Program-made: the position numbers and the translations under genes
The notes under the pieces: model-generated
The model's input: the letters and a program-made list of their open reading frames with translations, nothing else
What the model was told of the DNA's origin: nothing
The model's database searches: none
Origin: MWFE01 sp964481075
GTDB taxonomy: Bacteria; Bacteroidota; Bacteroidia; Bacteroidales; Tenuifilaceae
Direction: 5' to 3'
Assembly (NCBI GenBank): GCA_964481075.1
Contig: CAYZSD010000008.1
Span: forward strand, 1 to 41,498
DNA: 41,498 nt
Part shown: positions 8,201 through 16,319 of the stretch, one piece after another
Numbering within the stretch: the first letter of the stretch is position 1
Layout: every line of letters begins with the position of its first letter

Positions 8201-9910
8201 ACTAACGTACACGTTATCAACACCCTTAACCTCCATGTCAAGGGTATTTAGGTTTAGGATTGCATTTGGTGTTCGCTCTGTGGTTGAAGCGAATCGTAAA
8301 AGGTCGTAATCAATAGTTCTTCCCCTAGCACGAATAGCATCGTACAGCTTCTTAAGGGGTTGAACCTTACCTGACTCGTATTCATAGTATATATATCCCT
8401 TCATTGCCATTTGCATCAATACAATTCGAGTTTGCTCAACCTGTTTTCTCATGAAACTGGCAAACTCGTCGGCATAGAATACTTTTGATTGGTTTCTTTT
8501 GGTAAAGTTAGCTATAGCAAGTAGCGGATGTTGATCATCTCGTCCCATAATGGCATCGAATCCATCCTCGTTAAAGAAGTTGTAGGATTCGAAGAGAGCA
8601 CGACCAACAATTGAGCCTGTTGCAGGGCCAAAAACAAGTTCATCGCTTCCAAGAACCCACGATATTTGTCCAAAAGTGATAGAAAAGTTGTGGTAAGTAT
8701 CCTGTAAAGGGCTTTGTGTTGTTAGAAAATCAGTTGGTGAAATGGATAAGGTTCGCGTAAGATCGTTGTAAGCAAATCCAAGCCCCGTATGAAAAAGCGA
8801 GTCTTCCTCTATCCTAAAACGAATTTTTGCATAGTTTGATGTTAGTGACTGCCTGTGAAAAACGTATGTTTTTGCTTCAACCCTGAGGAAATCCTTCCCT
8901 TTTCGTCTAATTTCAATGATAGCAGGTTCTTCAAGTGTACCACTACCAACGAATTGGGTACCCATCATGTAATATCCACCATCGAAATCTACCCCATCGA
9001 AGAGGTTTCGTATCTTGTGTCGCCTGTGGTAGGTATGAAATTCAGGGAATGCAACATTTTCGGGACGTGTACTTTTTATCAGTTTGTCCTTAAGGCGACC
9101 AAGTGAAGGTGCTCTGAAGTAATCATAATTGGTAAACCACACAGAGTCGGCAGAGTACTCATTTTTTGTAAGGTCGATTTGATAGCTACTCAATGTTGCA
9201 AATATTTCATCATCAGGGAATTGACTTCTTACCCATGTTACTTTTCCATCTTTTCCTTTCCAAACATTGGTTAATGGATTAAAATAACCGGTAGTTGAGA
9301 GAATTACCATGGAGTCTTTTTCATTCAGGCAAATGAGGTTAGTGTTCTCATAAGTAATGGTCAGCTCGTTATCAAATCTATACCGAAAATCTCCACTACT
9401 TGCCTTCCAATAAAAGGCTGGATTTGTTTTAATTATGTTTTTGGTAAATAGGGTAAATGAGTTTTCAAGAAACTGACCAAGCCATTGAATGCTAATAGCT
9501 TCATTTTGTGTGTAGTGTGATAAACCTCGAATCCACATATCGAATTGAGAAAGAGCCCTAGGGTAATCATAAAGGCAAAGCAGTATCCTGGTTAGGGTGA
9601 TAAAGGGAGTAGCATTTCCCGATGTTCTAACCAATAAAAGATTTGATGCATTAATTACTTGTTTCTTAAGGGTATCGCTTAGAATTGAGGTTGACCAAAA
9701 CTGCATTAATTTAATCATTAAATGCTCATCGTCCTTCGAGAGCTGAGTTCGAACAACAATATGAATTTCGGAAGGGAAGCGTTCAATTTCTTCTGAAAAA
9801 CGTTCAAGGGGCTGAGCTTGAATGCTTTCTGTAAGGGCTAATACTATGATAAACATTGAAGCAAAAATCAGCCTTACAGAATTAAAATCGAACTTCCTCA
9901 TTGTATTCAT
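5267..9910 (-). CDS. Very large secreted protein of unknown function (1547 aa)
   Basis: I do not recognise a domain. The start at 9910 gives MNTMRKF, a basic end, then a hydrophobic stretch (LIFASMFIIVLAL) and ESIQAQ, a plausible signal peptide. A longer reading frame to 9958 would overlap prmA. No further membrane helix is evident, and the long middle alternates short polar and aromatic strands with repeated phrases such as DFYFSYDNFSFEL and GEGDFTYI, suggesting extended beta structure in the periplasm or outer membrane. The last 40 or so residues are strongly acidic (DFEDEESY...EKKDEDSKE). There is no T9SS sorting domain. It follows prmA by 17 bases, so it is probably co-transcribed with tpiA-prmA. 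Confidence 0.75.
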   Translation of the reverse strand: MNTMRKFDFNSVRLIFASMFIIVLALTESIQAQPLERFSEEIERFPSEIHIVVRTQLSKDDEHLMIKLMQFWSTSILSDTLKKQVINASNLLLVRTSGNATPFITLTRILLCLYDYPRALSQFDMWIRGLSHYTQNEAISIQWLGQFLENSFTLFTKNIIKTNPAFYWKASSGDFRYRFDNELTITYENTNLICLNEKDSMVILSTTGYFNPLTNVWKGKDGKVTWVRSQFPDDEIFATLSSYQIDLTKNEYSADSVWFTNYDYFRAPSLGRLKDKLIKSTRPENVAFPEFHTYHRRHKIRNLFDGVDFDGGYYMMGTQFVGSGTLEEPAIIEIRRKGKDFLRVEAKTYVFHRQSLTSNYAKIRFRIEEDSLFHTGLGFAYNDLTRTLSISPTDFLTTQSPLQDTYHNFSITFGQISWVLGSDELVFGPATGSIVGRALFESYNFFNEDGFDAIMGRDDQHPLLAIANFTKRNQSKVFYADEFASFMRKQVEQTRIVLMQMAMKGYIYYEYESGKVQPLKKLYDAIRARGRTIDYDLLRFASTTERTPNAILNLNTLDMEVKGVDNVYVSETQNVFIYPLNNELVLKKNRDFAFDGTVKAGLFTFRGKDFYFSYDNFSFELNSIDYLNLDYQKTTLDMYGKRELESVTSSLENITGQIFIDKPDNKSGLAQNPGFPIFKSVKNSYVYYDDKSIFNGVYNRENFFFEVLPFTFYNINNFEYTDMNFIGMFYSADIIGPIKDTLVLRPDNSLGFRRESPPQGYALYKGRGKFYNYIDLSNKGFRGEGDFTYITSLTKSEDFYFFPDSLSTQSKEFTINKQETGIQYPHVYGNVHAIKWLPYKEILTAFQGKEPFKMFENQARLAGNLELTPIGLTGNGLMEMEKARLRSSLFSYNAMDYNTNRASVEFNVVGTDSIAFSSKELKAMVDFRNGQGEFQKINESIFATMFPLMYESHLDKFHWSMQKNELTLSTTSTQQAVEMGKFHVPRMVDKDTIPAGSLLYTTWHGEDSLYFFTPKARYNLRNPNIKADSVKYIIVADAIINPHQQKLEVDARRRIVPLVKSTIIANYNNRTHRIYDAEITIPSRKKYFAKGIIDYVDDKDSIQKVRLNEISVDNQGNTFAKTTLTEPDRFKLSSHFSFVGDVELNAHEKYWQFDGGALPIHSCQQVKSSNVKFTARINPDSIYIPIPLQPINLNRVNLISGSVVTVDSIHAYPSFLSGRKTYSDKTLITNEGFLHFCNKRNRFYIGSLPKINNPDTTGNLISLSKDFCMIFGDGTINFPVNLGQIKNTAHGSLVHNLNDSLLTLDIVLSLDFFFNQTALEVMANDIASSTSLPGVDLSRKVFHKTLYERSTAREADAAINQIKLFGGMSMIPSGFQNTITFSDVRMKWDQSIQSFVSVGKIGIFTIGNMQVNKRVDGVIEINKRNTGDRVMFYLELAPEKYYVFYYVRGSMQVSSHNPAFTEPISAMKSGDRSQKVKPGQIPYNYVVGTKRELQRMQERYKQLLGKSSGIEDFDFEDEESYQIEAGAQEQDETTENSSEKKDEDSKE

Positions 9911-9927
9911 TGTTGTAATATTCAAGG

Positions 9928-10764
9928 TTATGACTTCAGAAAGCCTAAAGCGACCCAATTATCCTTAATGCTTTTTGAGAATAATATTAACCCACTTTTT
10001 TTTGCCACTTCTTTTATTTGGGGAATATCGTCAAGTAAAATTCCGCTAAGAAGCAGAATCCCTTTGCTAGTCAGTGATTTTGTGTATATAGGTATATCGT
10101 TTAGCAGAATATTTAGGTTAATATTAGCAAGAATTACATCGAAAAATTGGTTTACTAATAACGATGAGCTACCCAAAAACGGTTCAATTCTTATACAACC
10201 ATTAGCCTGTATGTTTTCAATAGTGTTCTCAAACGCCCAGGTGTCGATGTCGATGGCAGTAATTCTACTTGCACCAAGTTTCTCAGCCACTATGGCTAAG
10301 ATTCCTGTTCCGCACCCCATATCAAGAACAGTTTTATTTTTAAGGTCTAGTGTAAAAAGCTCTTTAATCATCAACCATGTTGTTTGATGGTGTCCGGTTC
10401 CGAATGCCATTTTTGGCTCAATGGTAATCTCCATTTCGTAACCTTCCTCGGATTGATGAAAAGGGGCCATAATTCTACATAAATTTTCAACTGCTATTGG
10501 CTCGAAATTCGACTCCCATTGCTTATTCCAATTCTGGCTTTTGATGGTAGTAACACAAAACGAGAGTTTTGCCTTATTTGGAAGGTTAGCAAAAAAAGCG
10601 TTGAGGTCAATGTTTTCGAGTTGCCTTGATGGGATGTATGCATTGAAACCACTTTCAGTTTCAACAAAACTTTCGAAATCAAGCTCAGCCAGCAGGGCAA
10701 TTGTAATATCAACTTCCTGCTGGCTGTAGGGGACGATGTCAACTTTTACCTGTGCATAGTCCAT
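9928..10764 (-). CDS. prmA: Ribosomal protein L11 methyltransferase
   Basis: PrmA trimethylates ribosomal protein L11 with SAM. The 278-residue protein has the family motif FGTGHHQTT, the SAM-binding loop VLDMGCGTGILAI followed by AIDIDTWAFENT, and the catalytic-region motif ILANINLNIL. The start MDYAQVKVDI lies 1 base after the tpiA stop, so the two are tightly coupled. Its own stop is 17 bases before the large secreted-protein gene. Confidence 0.95.
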   Translation of the reverse strand: MDYAQVKVDIVPYSQQEVDITIALLAELDFESFVETESGFNAYIPSRQLENIDLNAFFANLPNKAKLSFCVTTIKSQNWNKQWESNFEPIAVENLCRIMAPFHQSEEGYEMEITIEPKMAFGTGHHQTTWLMIKELFTLDLKNKTVLDMGCGTGILAIVAEKLGASRITAIDIDTWAFENTIENIQANGCIRIEPFLGSSSLLVNQFFDVILANINLNILLNDIPIYTKSLTSKGILLLSGILLDDIPQIKEVAKKSGLILFSKSIKDNWVALGFLKS

Positions 10765-10765
10765 G

Positions 10766-11527
10766 CTAAGCAGGGAATGATTTTGCTATATCAATGAAGT
10801 CCTGTGCTTTGAGGGATGCACCTCCAATTAATCCTCCGTCCACATCGGGCTTGGCGAATATCTCAGCAGCATTGTCGGGCTTACAGCTTCCGCCATATAG
10901 AATGCTAGTAGTTTGAGCTGTGAGTCCTCCAAAATGCTTCGCAAGTAGGTTTCTTATGTGTGCATGAATTTCTTGAGCTTGTTCGGGCGAAGCAGTTCGG
11001 CCAGTACCAATTGCCCAAACGGGTTCATAAGCAATTACCACCTTCGACATTTCTTCCGGTGACAGTTGAAAGAGGACGCCTTCCATTTGGGCTTGAACAA
11101 CAGATAGATGTCTGCCTGCATCACGCTCGTCAAGTTTTTCGCCACAGCAGAAAATGGGCGTAAGGTTGGAACTAAGAGCCATTTTTAATTTTGCAAGAAG
11201 GGTTGGGCTGCTTTCTGAAAAATACTCTCTACGTTCGGAGTGTCCAATAATAACATGTGTTGCACCTGAAGAGGCTATCATATTAGCTGATACTTCACCA
11301 GTGTAGGCCCCTTTATCCCAAGCTGCACAATTCTGAGATCCAACCATTACTCGGGTCCCTTTAAGGGCAATGGAAACGGGATACAGATGTGTGAACGGTG
11401 GTGCAACAATAAGTTGAACATCGCTGGGAACACTATTTGCTAGAACGTTAATCTGATCGGCCAGGATGATGCCCTCGGCTGGGGTAGTATTCATCTTCCA
11501 ATTTCCTGCAACAATCTTTTTTCTCAT
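10766..11527 (-). CDS. tpiA: Triosephosphate isomerase
   Basis: Glycolytic TIM-barrel enzyme interconverting dihydroxyacetone phosphate and glyceraldehyde 3-phosphate. All catalytic residues are visible: N9 and K11 in GNWKMN, H96 in GHSERR and E168 in AYEPVWAIGTG. The phosphate-binding end is ILYGGSC...GGLIGGASL. The 253-residue length is standard. First gene of tpiA-prmA-large secreted protein; a weak -7 box lies about 60 bases upstream. Confidence 0.98.
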   Translation of the reverse strand: MRKKIVAGNWKMNTTPAEGIILADQINVLANSVPSDVQLIVAPPFTHLYPVSIALKGTRVMVGSQNCAAWDKGAYTGEVSANMIASSGATHVIIGHSERREYFSESSPTLLAKLKMALSSNLTPIFCCGEKLDERDAGRHLSVVQAQMEGVLFQLSPEEMSKVVIAYEPVWAIGTGRTASPEQAQEIHAHIRNLLAKHFGGLTAQTTSILYGGSCKPDNAAEIFAKPDVDGGLIGGASLKAQDFIDIAKSFPA

Positions 11528-11585
11528 GATAGAAATGATATTAGGTTTGAAGAATTAGTCCTTTCAAAGGTTAATTACTGATACC

Positions 11586-11593
11586 CAAAAATA
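11586..11593 (-). promoter_or_regulatory. Possible -7 box upstream of tpiA
   Basis: On the - strand this reads TATTTTTG, matching TAnnTTTG. It would give a leader of about 50 bases for tpiA. No clear -33 TTTG was found, so this is tentative. Confidence 0.3.
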
Positions 11594-11611
11594 GTAAAAA
11601 AATGGATTCTT

Positions 11612-12694
11612 TTAAAAGTAAACACGAATTCTTGGGTCAAGCCAGGTATAAGCAATATCTACCAGGAAGTTGACAATTACAAATACAATTGCCATTGTGA
11701 TTACAGAACCCAGAACAAGCGGGACATCGTAGCTATTTAGAGCATTAACAACAACATAACCAAGACCTTTCCACCCAAATATGAACTCAATAAAAACTAC
11801 TCCTGCCATTAATGATGCAAACCAACCTGAAATAGCAGAAACTACTGGGTTCATGGAGTTTCTAAGAGCATGCTTCCAAATAACTTGGGTAAATGATAAA
11901 CCTTTTGCTTTTGCAGTTCGAATGTAATCCTGTGAAAGGGTTTCGAGCATTGAGCTACGGGCAAGCTGTGTTACCACAGCAAGTGGTCGAATGCCAAGGG
12001 TGATTGTTGGTAGAATGAGGTTCTTGAGTTGCAATCTGATGCCTTCGCCAAAATCGTCAACCTCCCAAAGATTACCAGTAAGATTTAGTCCAGTGATGTC
12101 ACCCAGAAGAAAGGCAAAGATCCAACCAAAAAGTATTGCTGCAAAAAAGGAAGGGATGCTCATGCCAAATGCTGAGAAAACCAACAAGGTTCTGTCAATC
12201 CATGAATCCTTAGAAAGAGCTGAAACAATGCCAAGTCCAATCCCAAATAGGGTAGCAAATATCATGGAAGCTATGGCAAGAATAAATGTGTTTGGGAGGG
12301 TTTCACCAATTATTGCAGAAACAGCCTTCCCGCTTTGGAACGATTGTCTTAGGTAAGGTGCTTTCAGAACGATTACCCTTTTACTACCGATGTTTAACTT
12401 CAATGCTATGGAATAGATTTTTGGGTCGAGGTAGATATAGCTTTTCGAGCTAAACGGATTGTGGATAGAAATTGGAGATAAGTCGTTGATATACTTGAAG
12501 TACTGATAGGGTAGGGGTTTGTCGAGCCCCAGATCACGACGAACAGCCATGAGAGAGGCTTCATCGGTACGTTGCCCCATGACCATACGTGCTGGATCGC
12601 CAGGGATTAGATTGAAGAGGACGAAGACAAGGGTTACTACTCCCCAAACCACCAGGATGCTATACAAGAGCCTTTTAACAAGAAACTGTAGCAT
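11612..12694 (-). CDS. DppB/OppB-type ABC transporter permease
   Basis: A 360-residue binding-protein-dependent permease, like those for dipeptides, oligopeptides or nickel. It opens with MLQFLVKRLLYSILVVWGVV and the family phrase LIPGDPARMVMGQ. About six membrane helices follow. The ATPase-docking EAA loop DYIRTAKAKGLSFTQVIWKH is intact. No partner permease, ATPase or binding protein is in the window, so the rest of the transporter is encoded elsewhere. It begins 5 bases after the mazG stop. Confidence 0.9.
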   Translation of the reverse strand: MLQFLVKRLLYSILVVWGVVTLVFVLFNLIPGDPARMVMGQRTDEASLMAVRRDLGLDKPLPYQYFKYINDLSPISIHNPFSSKSYIYLDPKIYSIALKLNIGSKRVIVLKAPYLRQSFQSGKAVSAIIGETLPNTFILAIASMIFATLFGIGLGIVSALSKDSWIDRTLLVFSAFGMSIPSFFAAILFGWIFAFLLGDITGLNLTGNLWEVDDFGEGIRLQLKNLILPTITLGIRPLAVVTQLARSSMLETLSQDYIRTAKAKGLSFTQVIWKHALRNSMNPVVSAISGWFASLMAGVVFIEFIFGWKGLGYVVVNALNSYDVPLVLGSVITMAIVFVIVNFLVDIAYTWLDPRIRVYF

Positions 12695-12699
12695 TTACT

Positions 12700-13506
12700 T
12701 TATGTCTTATCGAATTCTTTTGCCTGATCCCATATTTTGTTCATTTCATCGAGGGTTATGGTTTTTAGCGATCGCCCTTCCTTGATGGTTTTGCTTTCAA
12801 GGTAGCCAAACCGTTTGATGAACTTTTTGTTTGTCCTTTCAAGGGCAGTTTCAGGGTCGATATTATAGAGGCGAGCAGCATTTACAAGTGAAAAGAACAG
12901 GTCGCCAAATTCTGCCTCAATTTTATTCTGGTCACCTTTATCAATTTCATTCTGCAATTCCGAAAGCTCTTCCTGCACCTTATCCCAAACCTGATTTCTG
13001 ATTTCCCAATCGAATCCAACAGCTCTCACTTTTTCCTGAATCCTGTTTGCTTTGATCAAGGCTGAGAGCGAGGTTGGCACTCCCGAGAGCACCGTCTTAT
13101 TACCCTTCTTTTCGCCCATTTTTATCTGTTCCCAGTTACTAACAACCTCGGTTGCCCCTTTAACTTGTACATCTCCAAATACATGGGGATGGCGGTATAT
13201 GAGTTTTTCACTTATTTGGTCAATCACATCAGTGATATCGAAAAGCTTAGTTTCTGATGCTATCTTGGAGTAGAATACGATATGCAAGAGTAGATCGCCC
13301 AGCTCCTTCTTAACTCCGTCCATATCACCTTCAATAATGGCATCGGTTAGCTCATAGGTTTCCTCAATAGTAAGGTTACGAATGCTTTCGAAGGTTTGCT
13401 CTTTATCCCAAGGGCACTTTTCGCGAAGTTCGTCCATAATCAAAAGCAGGCGATTAAATGAATCAAGCGGATTTCGTTTTTCTTTCTCTAATGATGTTTT
13501 GCTCAT
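12700..13506 (-). CDS. mazG: Nucleoside triphosphate pyrophosphohydrolase MazG
   Basis: MazG hydrolyses NTPs and dNTPs to the monophosphate and pyrophosphate, cleaning the pool or tuning alarmone levels. This 268-residue form has two MazG domains. The first has CPWDKEQTF, EETYELTDAI and KKELGDLLLHIVF, with the metal-binding Glu/Asp set. The second has EEAEFGDLFF-like IEAEFGDLFFSLVNAAR and the ending typical of long-form MazG (TNKKFIKRFGYLE). It sits between the SAM hydrolase and permease genes on one transcript; no chromosomal mazEF is nearby. Confidence 0.95.
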   Translation of the reverse strand: MSKTSLEKEKRNPLDSFNRLLLIMDELREKCPWDKEQTFESIRNLTIEETYELTDAIIEGDMDGVKKELGDLLLHIVFYSKIASETKLFDITDVIDQISEKLIYRHPHVFGDVQVKGATEVVSNWEQIKMGEKKGNKTVLSGVPTSLSALIKANRIQEKVRAVGFDWEIRNQVWDKVQEELSELQNEIDKGDQNKIEAEFGDLFFSLVNAARLYNIDPETALERTNKKFIKRFGYLESKTIKEGRSLKTITLDEMNKIWDQAKEFDKT

Positions 13507-13534
13507 AAAGCAATTGTTAATGAATCGTTTCTTT

Positions 13535-14326
13535 CTAGTAGAAGTTTACCCTCACACTTCCTCCAACCTTTAAGCTAAGAAGTTCGGCAGCGTAACCATT
13601 ACGAATAGCAACTTCCAGCAGGTTTGCCGAGTTAAAAAGGACAAGCAGCTCTCCAGGCTCAACTTGTCCGTATGAAGTACTTATCTTATTTATCTTGTTG
13701 TAGTTACTCTGAACAAAGATGTTAAAGTTTCGTTCCTGGCCAACCCTTTCAAAAAGGCTTTTGGATATGTTGGTTATAGCATTACGGTACGAATCGATGT
13801 ATATTATGCTTCCGTTAATAATGGATTCGTCGATGGTTGCTCTAAGGGCAACCTTCACGCTGTAGTCGTTGATAGGTTCACCAAGCTGTTCCATTGGGAC
13901 TCCATTGAATAATTCCTTTGCAACCCTCACATAGGTATCTATTGAAGCAAAACTTCCCTTAGGCGGGAAACGAACCTCGAAAACTTTTTCAGGTATATTG
14001 TTAAATATTAACCCAATAATTCCATTGTCGGGAAGCACAAAGTAGTGCTGATTACTCTCCAACACAAGTAGCCTTGAAATGATGTTTGACTCGGTGTTTA
14101 GAAAGATTAAATGTATAGTTCCGGCAGGAAAATAGGAGAACGAATGACGTACGACGAATGCAGCATGATTAAGGCTAAAGCTGGGTATGGCGTGGGCAAG
14201 ATCTAATACTTTCATCTCGGGGCATGAAGAAGCTAACTTACCACGAAGCATTCCGTGATAGTAGTCGTTATGAACCCAGTCGGTTGTTAGAGTAACGGCA
14301 GGTTTTATGTTGGTTATGCTCTCCAT
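13535..14326 (-). CDS. SAM hydrolase / hydroxide adenosyltransferase family protein
   Basis: A 263-residue member of the former DUF62 family, related to fluorinase and chlorinase, whose usual members split SAM to adenosine and methionine. The N-terminal phrase LTTDWVHNDYYHGMLRG matches the family LTDFG...DxYVgxmKG block, and PDNGIIGLIF matches the PDNGlLt block. The usual VxDPGVG motif is replaced by IFLNTES, so the active site has diverged, as in other Bacteroidota copies I know. It is the first gene of a - strand run with mazG and the permease. Confidence 0.8.
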   Translation of the reverse strand: MESITNIKPAVTLTTDWVHNDYYHGMLRGKLASSCPEMKVLDLAHAIPSFSLNHAAFVVRHSFSYFPAGTIHLIFLNTESNIISRLLVLESNQHYFVLPDNGIIGLIFNNIPEKVFEVRFPPKGSFASIDTYVRVAKELFNGVPMEQLGEPINDYSVKVALRATIDESIINGSIIYIDSYRNAITNISKSLFERVGQERNFNIFVQSNYNKINKISTSYGQVEPGELLVLFNSANLLEVAIRNGYAAELLSLKVGGSVRVNFY

Positions 14327-14537
14327 GTCTCAATTTCGAAGCAAATTTGGCTATTTTTTCAGATTTTGCAACAAAATAGCTCTATTTTACTTTTTATATT
14401 GATCAATAGCCAACTCTATTATTTTTTATAGCCTTGTTAGCAAAAAGCAGATTAAAAAATTGTTAAACGCAGCATAACATATTAATCCAAAATTAATTAA
14501 AAAATTATTGAGAGACTGTTTAATTTTTTGAATTTTT

Positions 14538-14685
14538 AGATTTCTCACTTCGTTCGAAATGACAAAGAATATTATTTTGATGTTGGGGGTTGGCGGAAGA
14601 AGCGGGCGATACCGCCCGCTTCTTCCGCCAACCCCCAACCAATACTTCAAACAAACAACGTCATTTCGAACGCAGTGAGAAATCT
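14538..14685. repeat. REPIN-like palindromic repeat with a 27-bp central hairpin
   Basis: Outer arms 14538-14563 and 14660-14685 are 26-base inverted repeats with one mismatch; the key core is TTTCTCACTTCGTTCGAAAT. Inside them, 14582-14608 and 14613-14639 form a perfect 27-bp GC-rich inverted repeat around a 4-base loop (ATAC). The outer arm resembles the dispersed extragenic repeat seen in many bacterial genomes. It fills the 450-base gap between divergent genes; I see no gene in that gap, and the AT-rich flanks hold no clear -7 box. Confidence 0.8.
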
Positions 14686-14777
14686 TTTTTTGATACAAAT
14701 TAACTTGAAATAATTATAAAATAATATTTAAACAGTTTCTAAAAGTTTTTTGATAATTAGCTTAAAAATTTCGAAAA

Positions 14778-16229
14778 ATGAAATGGAACGACATTAAAAT
14801 CAGAACAAAACTTACCATTGGATTTGGGTCCCTAATTGCTATGATGGTGGTTGTAGGAGGTTTTACCTTTTTGAGCTTCCAAAGCATTTCCAAGGTTAGA
14901 GAGAGGATACTTTCTCAGAATATTGTCGATAAGCAGCGACACATGGTACAGGAGTCAATCCGAGATTATTACCTAAACCCTTCATCTCAAGAACAGGCAA
15001 AAGTTAACGGGAAGCTAGGTGAGTTGGAGAGGGAGCTGAACAACCTTATTAATAGCGATGCTACCAAGGCCGAGATTGATAATTTACGTAGTGTTATTAT
15101 TCAGGTACAACGAATCAATCAGGTGTTTTTAGCTAATAAAGAAAACATTCCGACACTTAAGAACGAAATTAACCGAATAGAAAAGCAACTTGATGTAAAT
15201 TTTGAAGCAGTTTATTCAAGTAGCCAGATAGCCCTGCAGCATCGAGTAAGAACAGCTATTACAAGAATAATTGTTGTTTTGCTTGTTGTTGTTATTGCAG
15301 GTGTAGTAATTACTATCACCATAAGAAAAAGTATTCTAAAGGGATTGGCACAAGGTGGACTTTATGCAAGGGTTATTGCTTCAGGCGACCTATCAACCAA
15401 AATTGAAGGAGGACTATTGGAGCAGGCCGATGAAATTGGTGGTCTTGCCCGAAGCTTAAGCGAAATGGGAGATAAGCTAAAGGAAATTACTACATCTATT
15501 ATTCAGGGTTCAGAAAGCATTGCAGCTGCGAGCCTGGAGCTTAGTAGCACAAGTCAGGTTATGTCGCAGGGGGCAAACCAGCAGGCCTCATCAACAGAAG
15601 AAATTTCTTCGAGTATGGAACAGATGGTCTCTAACATACAGCAAACCTCTTCGAACTCTAAGGATGCCGAGAAGGTATCGGTTGAAGCTGAACGGGGAGT
15701 TATCGATGGCGTTGAAGCGGCAGCCAAAGCCATGAATTTCACCAATCAAATTGGCGATAAGATTACAATTATTCGTGATATTGCCTTTCAAACCAATATC
15801 CTCGCCCTAAATGCTGCGGTTGAAGCAGCGAGGGCTGGTGAACACGGGAAAGGGTTTGCTGTTGTGGCTGCCGAGGTTCGAAAGCTTGCTGAACGTTCTG
15901 CAATCGCTGCTCAGGAGATTGAGTCTATGTCGAATAACCTGAAAACGGAATCGGATCAGGCAAATGCTAAATTAAATAATGTTATACCTCTTGTCCGTCA
16001 TAATGTTAAACTCATTCAAGAAATTGCTGCTGCTAGTTTGGAGCAATCGGCTGGAGCCGAGCAGGTTAATAGTTCTATACAGCACCTCAATCGAATAGTT
16101 CAGCAAAATGCGGCAGCAAGCGAGGAGTTGGCAACTAGCGCCGAAGAAATGAAGGCACAATCCGACTCACTTGTCGAAATTATCTCATACTTCAAAACTG
16201 ATGAAAATCGAAAGGCGAAAAACTTCTAG
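14778..16229 (+). CDS. Methyl-accepting chemotaxis protein (483 aa)
   Basis: Transmembrane chemoreceptor. A first membrane helix (about 13-33) precedes a roughly 130-residue helical sensor domain of four-helix-bundle type. A second helix (about 162-182), a HAMP domain (about 184-235) and a signalling rod follow. The hairpin tip carries FQTNILALNAAVEAARAGE, the CheA/CheW contact site conserved in all receptors. No CheR-binding pentapeptide is at the C-terminus. It is paired with a paralog 90 bases downstream whose signalling part is nearly the same. No che, flagellar or gliding genes are nearby. Confidence 0.95.
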   Translation: MKWNDIKIRTKLTIGFGSLIAMMVVVGGFTFLSFQSISKVRERILSQNIVDKQRHMVQESIRDYYLNPSSQEQAKVNGKLGELERELNNLINSDATKAEIDNLRSVIIQVQRINQVFLANKENIPTLKNEINRIEKQLDVNFEAVYSSSQIALQHRVRTAITRIIVVLLVVVIAGVVITITIRKSILKGLAQGGLYARVIASGDLSTKIEGGLLEQADEIGGLARSLSEMGDKLKEITTSIIQGSESIAAASLELSSTSQVMSQGANQQASSTEEISSSMEQMVSNIQQTSSNSKDAEKVSVEAERGVIDGVEAAAKAMNFTNQIGDKITIIRDIAFQTNILALNAAVEAARAGEHGKGFAVVAAEVRKLAERSAIAAQEIESMSNNLKTESDQANAKLNNVIPLVRHNVKLIQEIAAASLEQSAGAEQVNSSIQHLNRIVQQNAAASEELATSAEEMKAQSDSLVEIISYFKTDENRKAKNF

Positions 16230-16319
16230 ATCTTAGCTTAGAGTTAGTTTTTTTATTATATTTATTGGACTGTTGATCTTCGGAATGCTATTTTACAAAC
16301 CTCTTAATAACTGAAAGTT

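Noticed and set aside
9968..10387. 139-residue + strand open frame
   Set aside because: Antisense shadow of prmA, whose motifs are complete on the other strand.
12700..13506. mazG as part of a toxin-antitoxin system
   Set aside because: This is the two-domain housekeeping pyrophosphohydrolase; no mazE or mazF is next to it.
14426..14698. 90-residue open frame on the - strand
   Set aside because: It runs through the REPIN-like palindrome and has no family resemblance; the frame is a product of the repeat.
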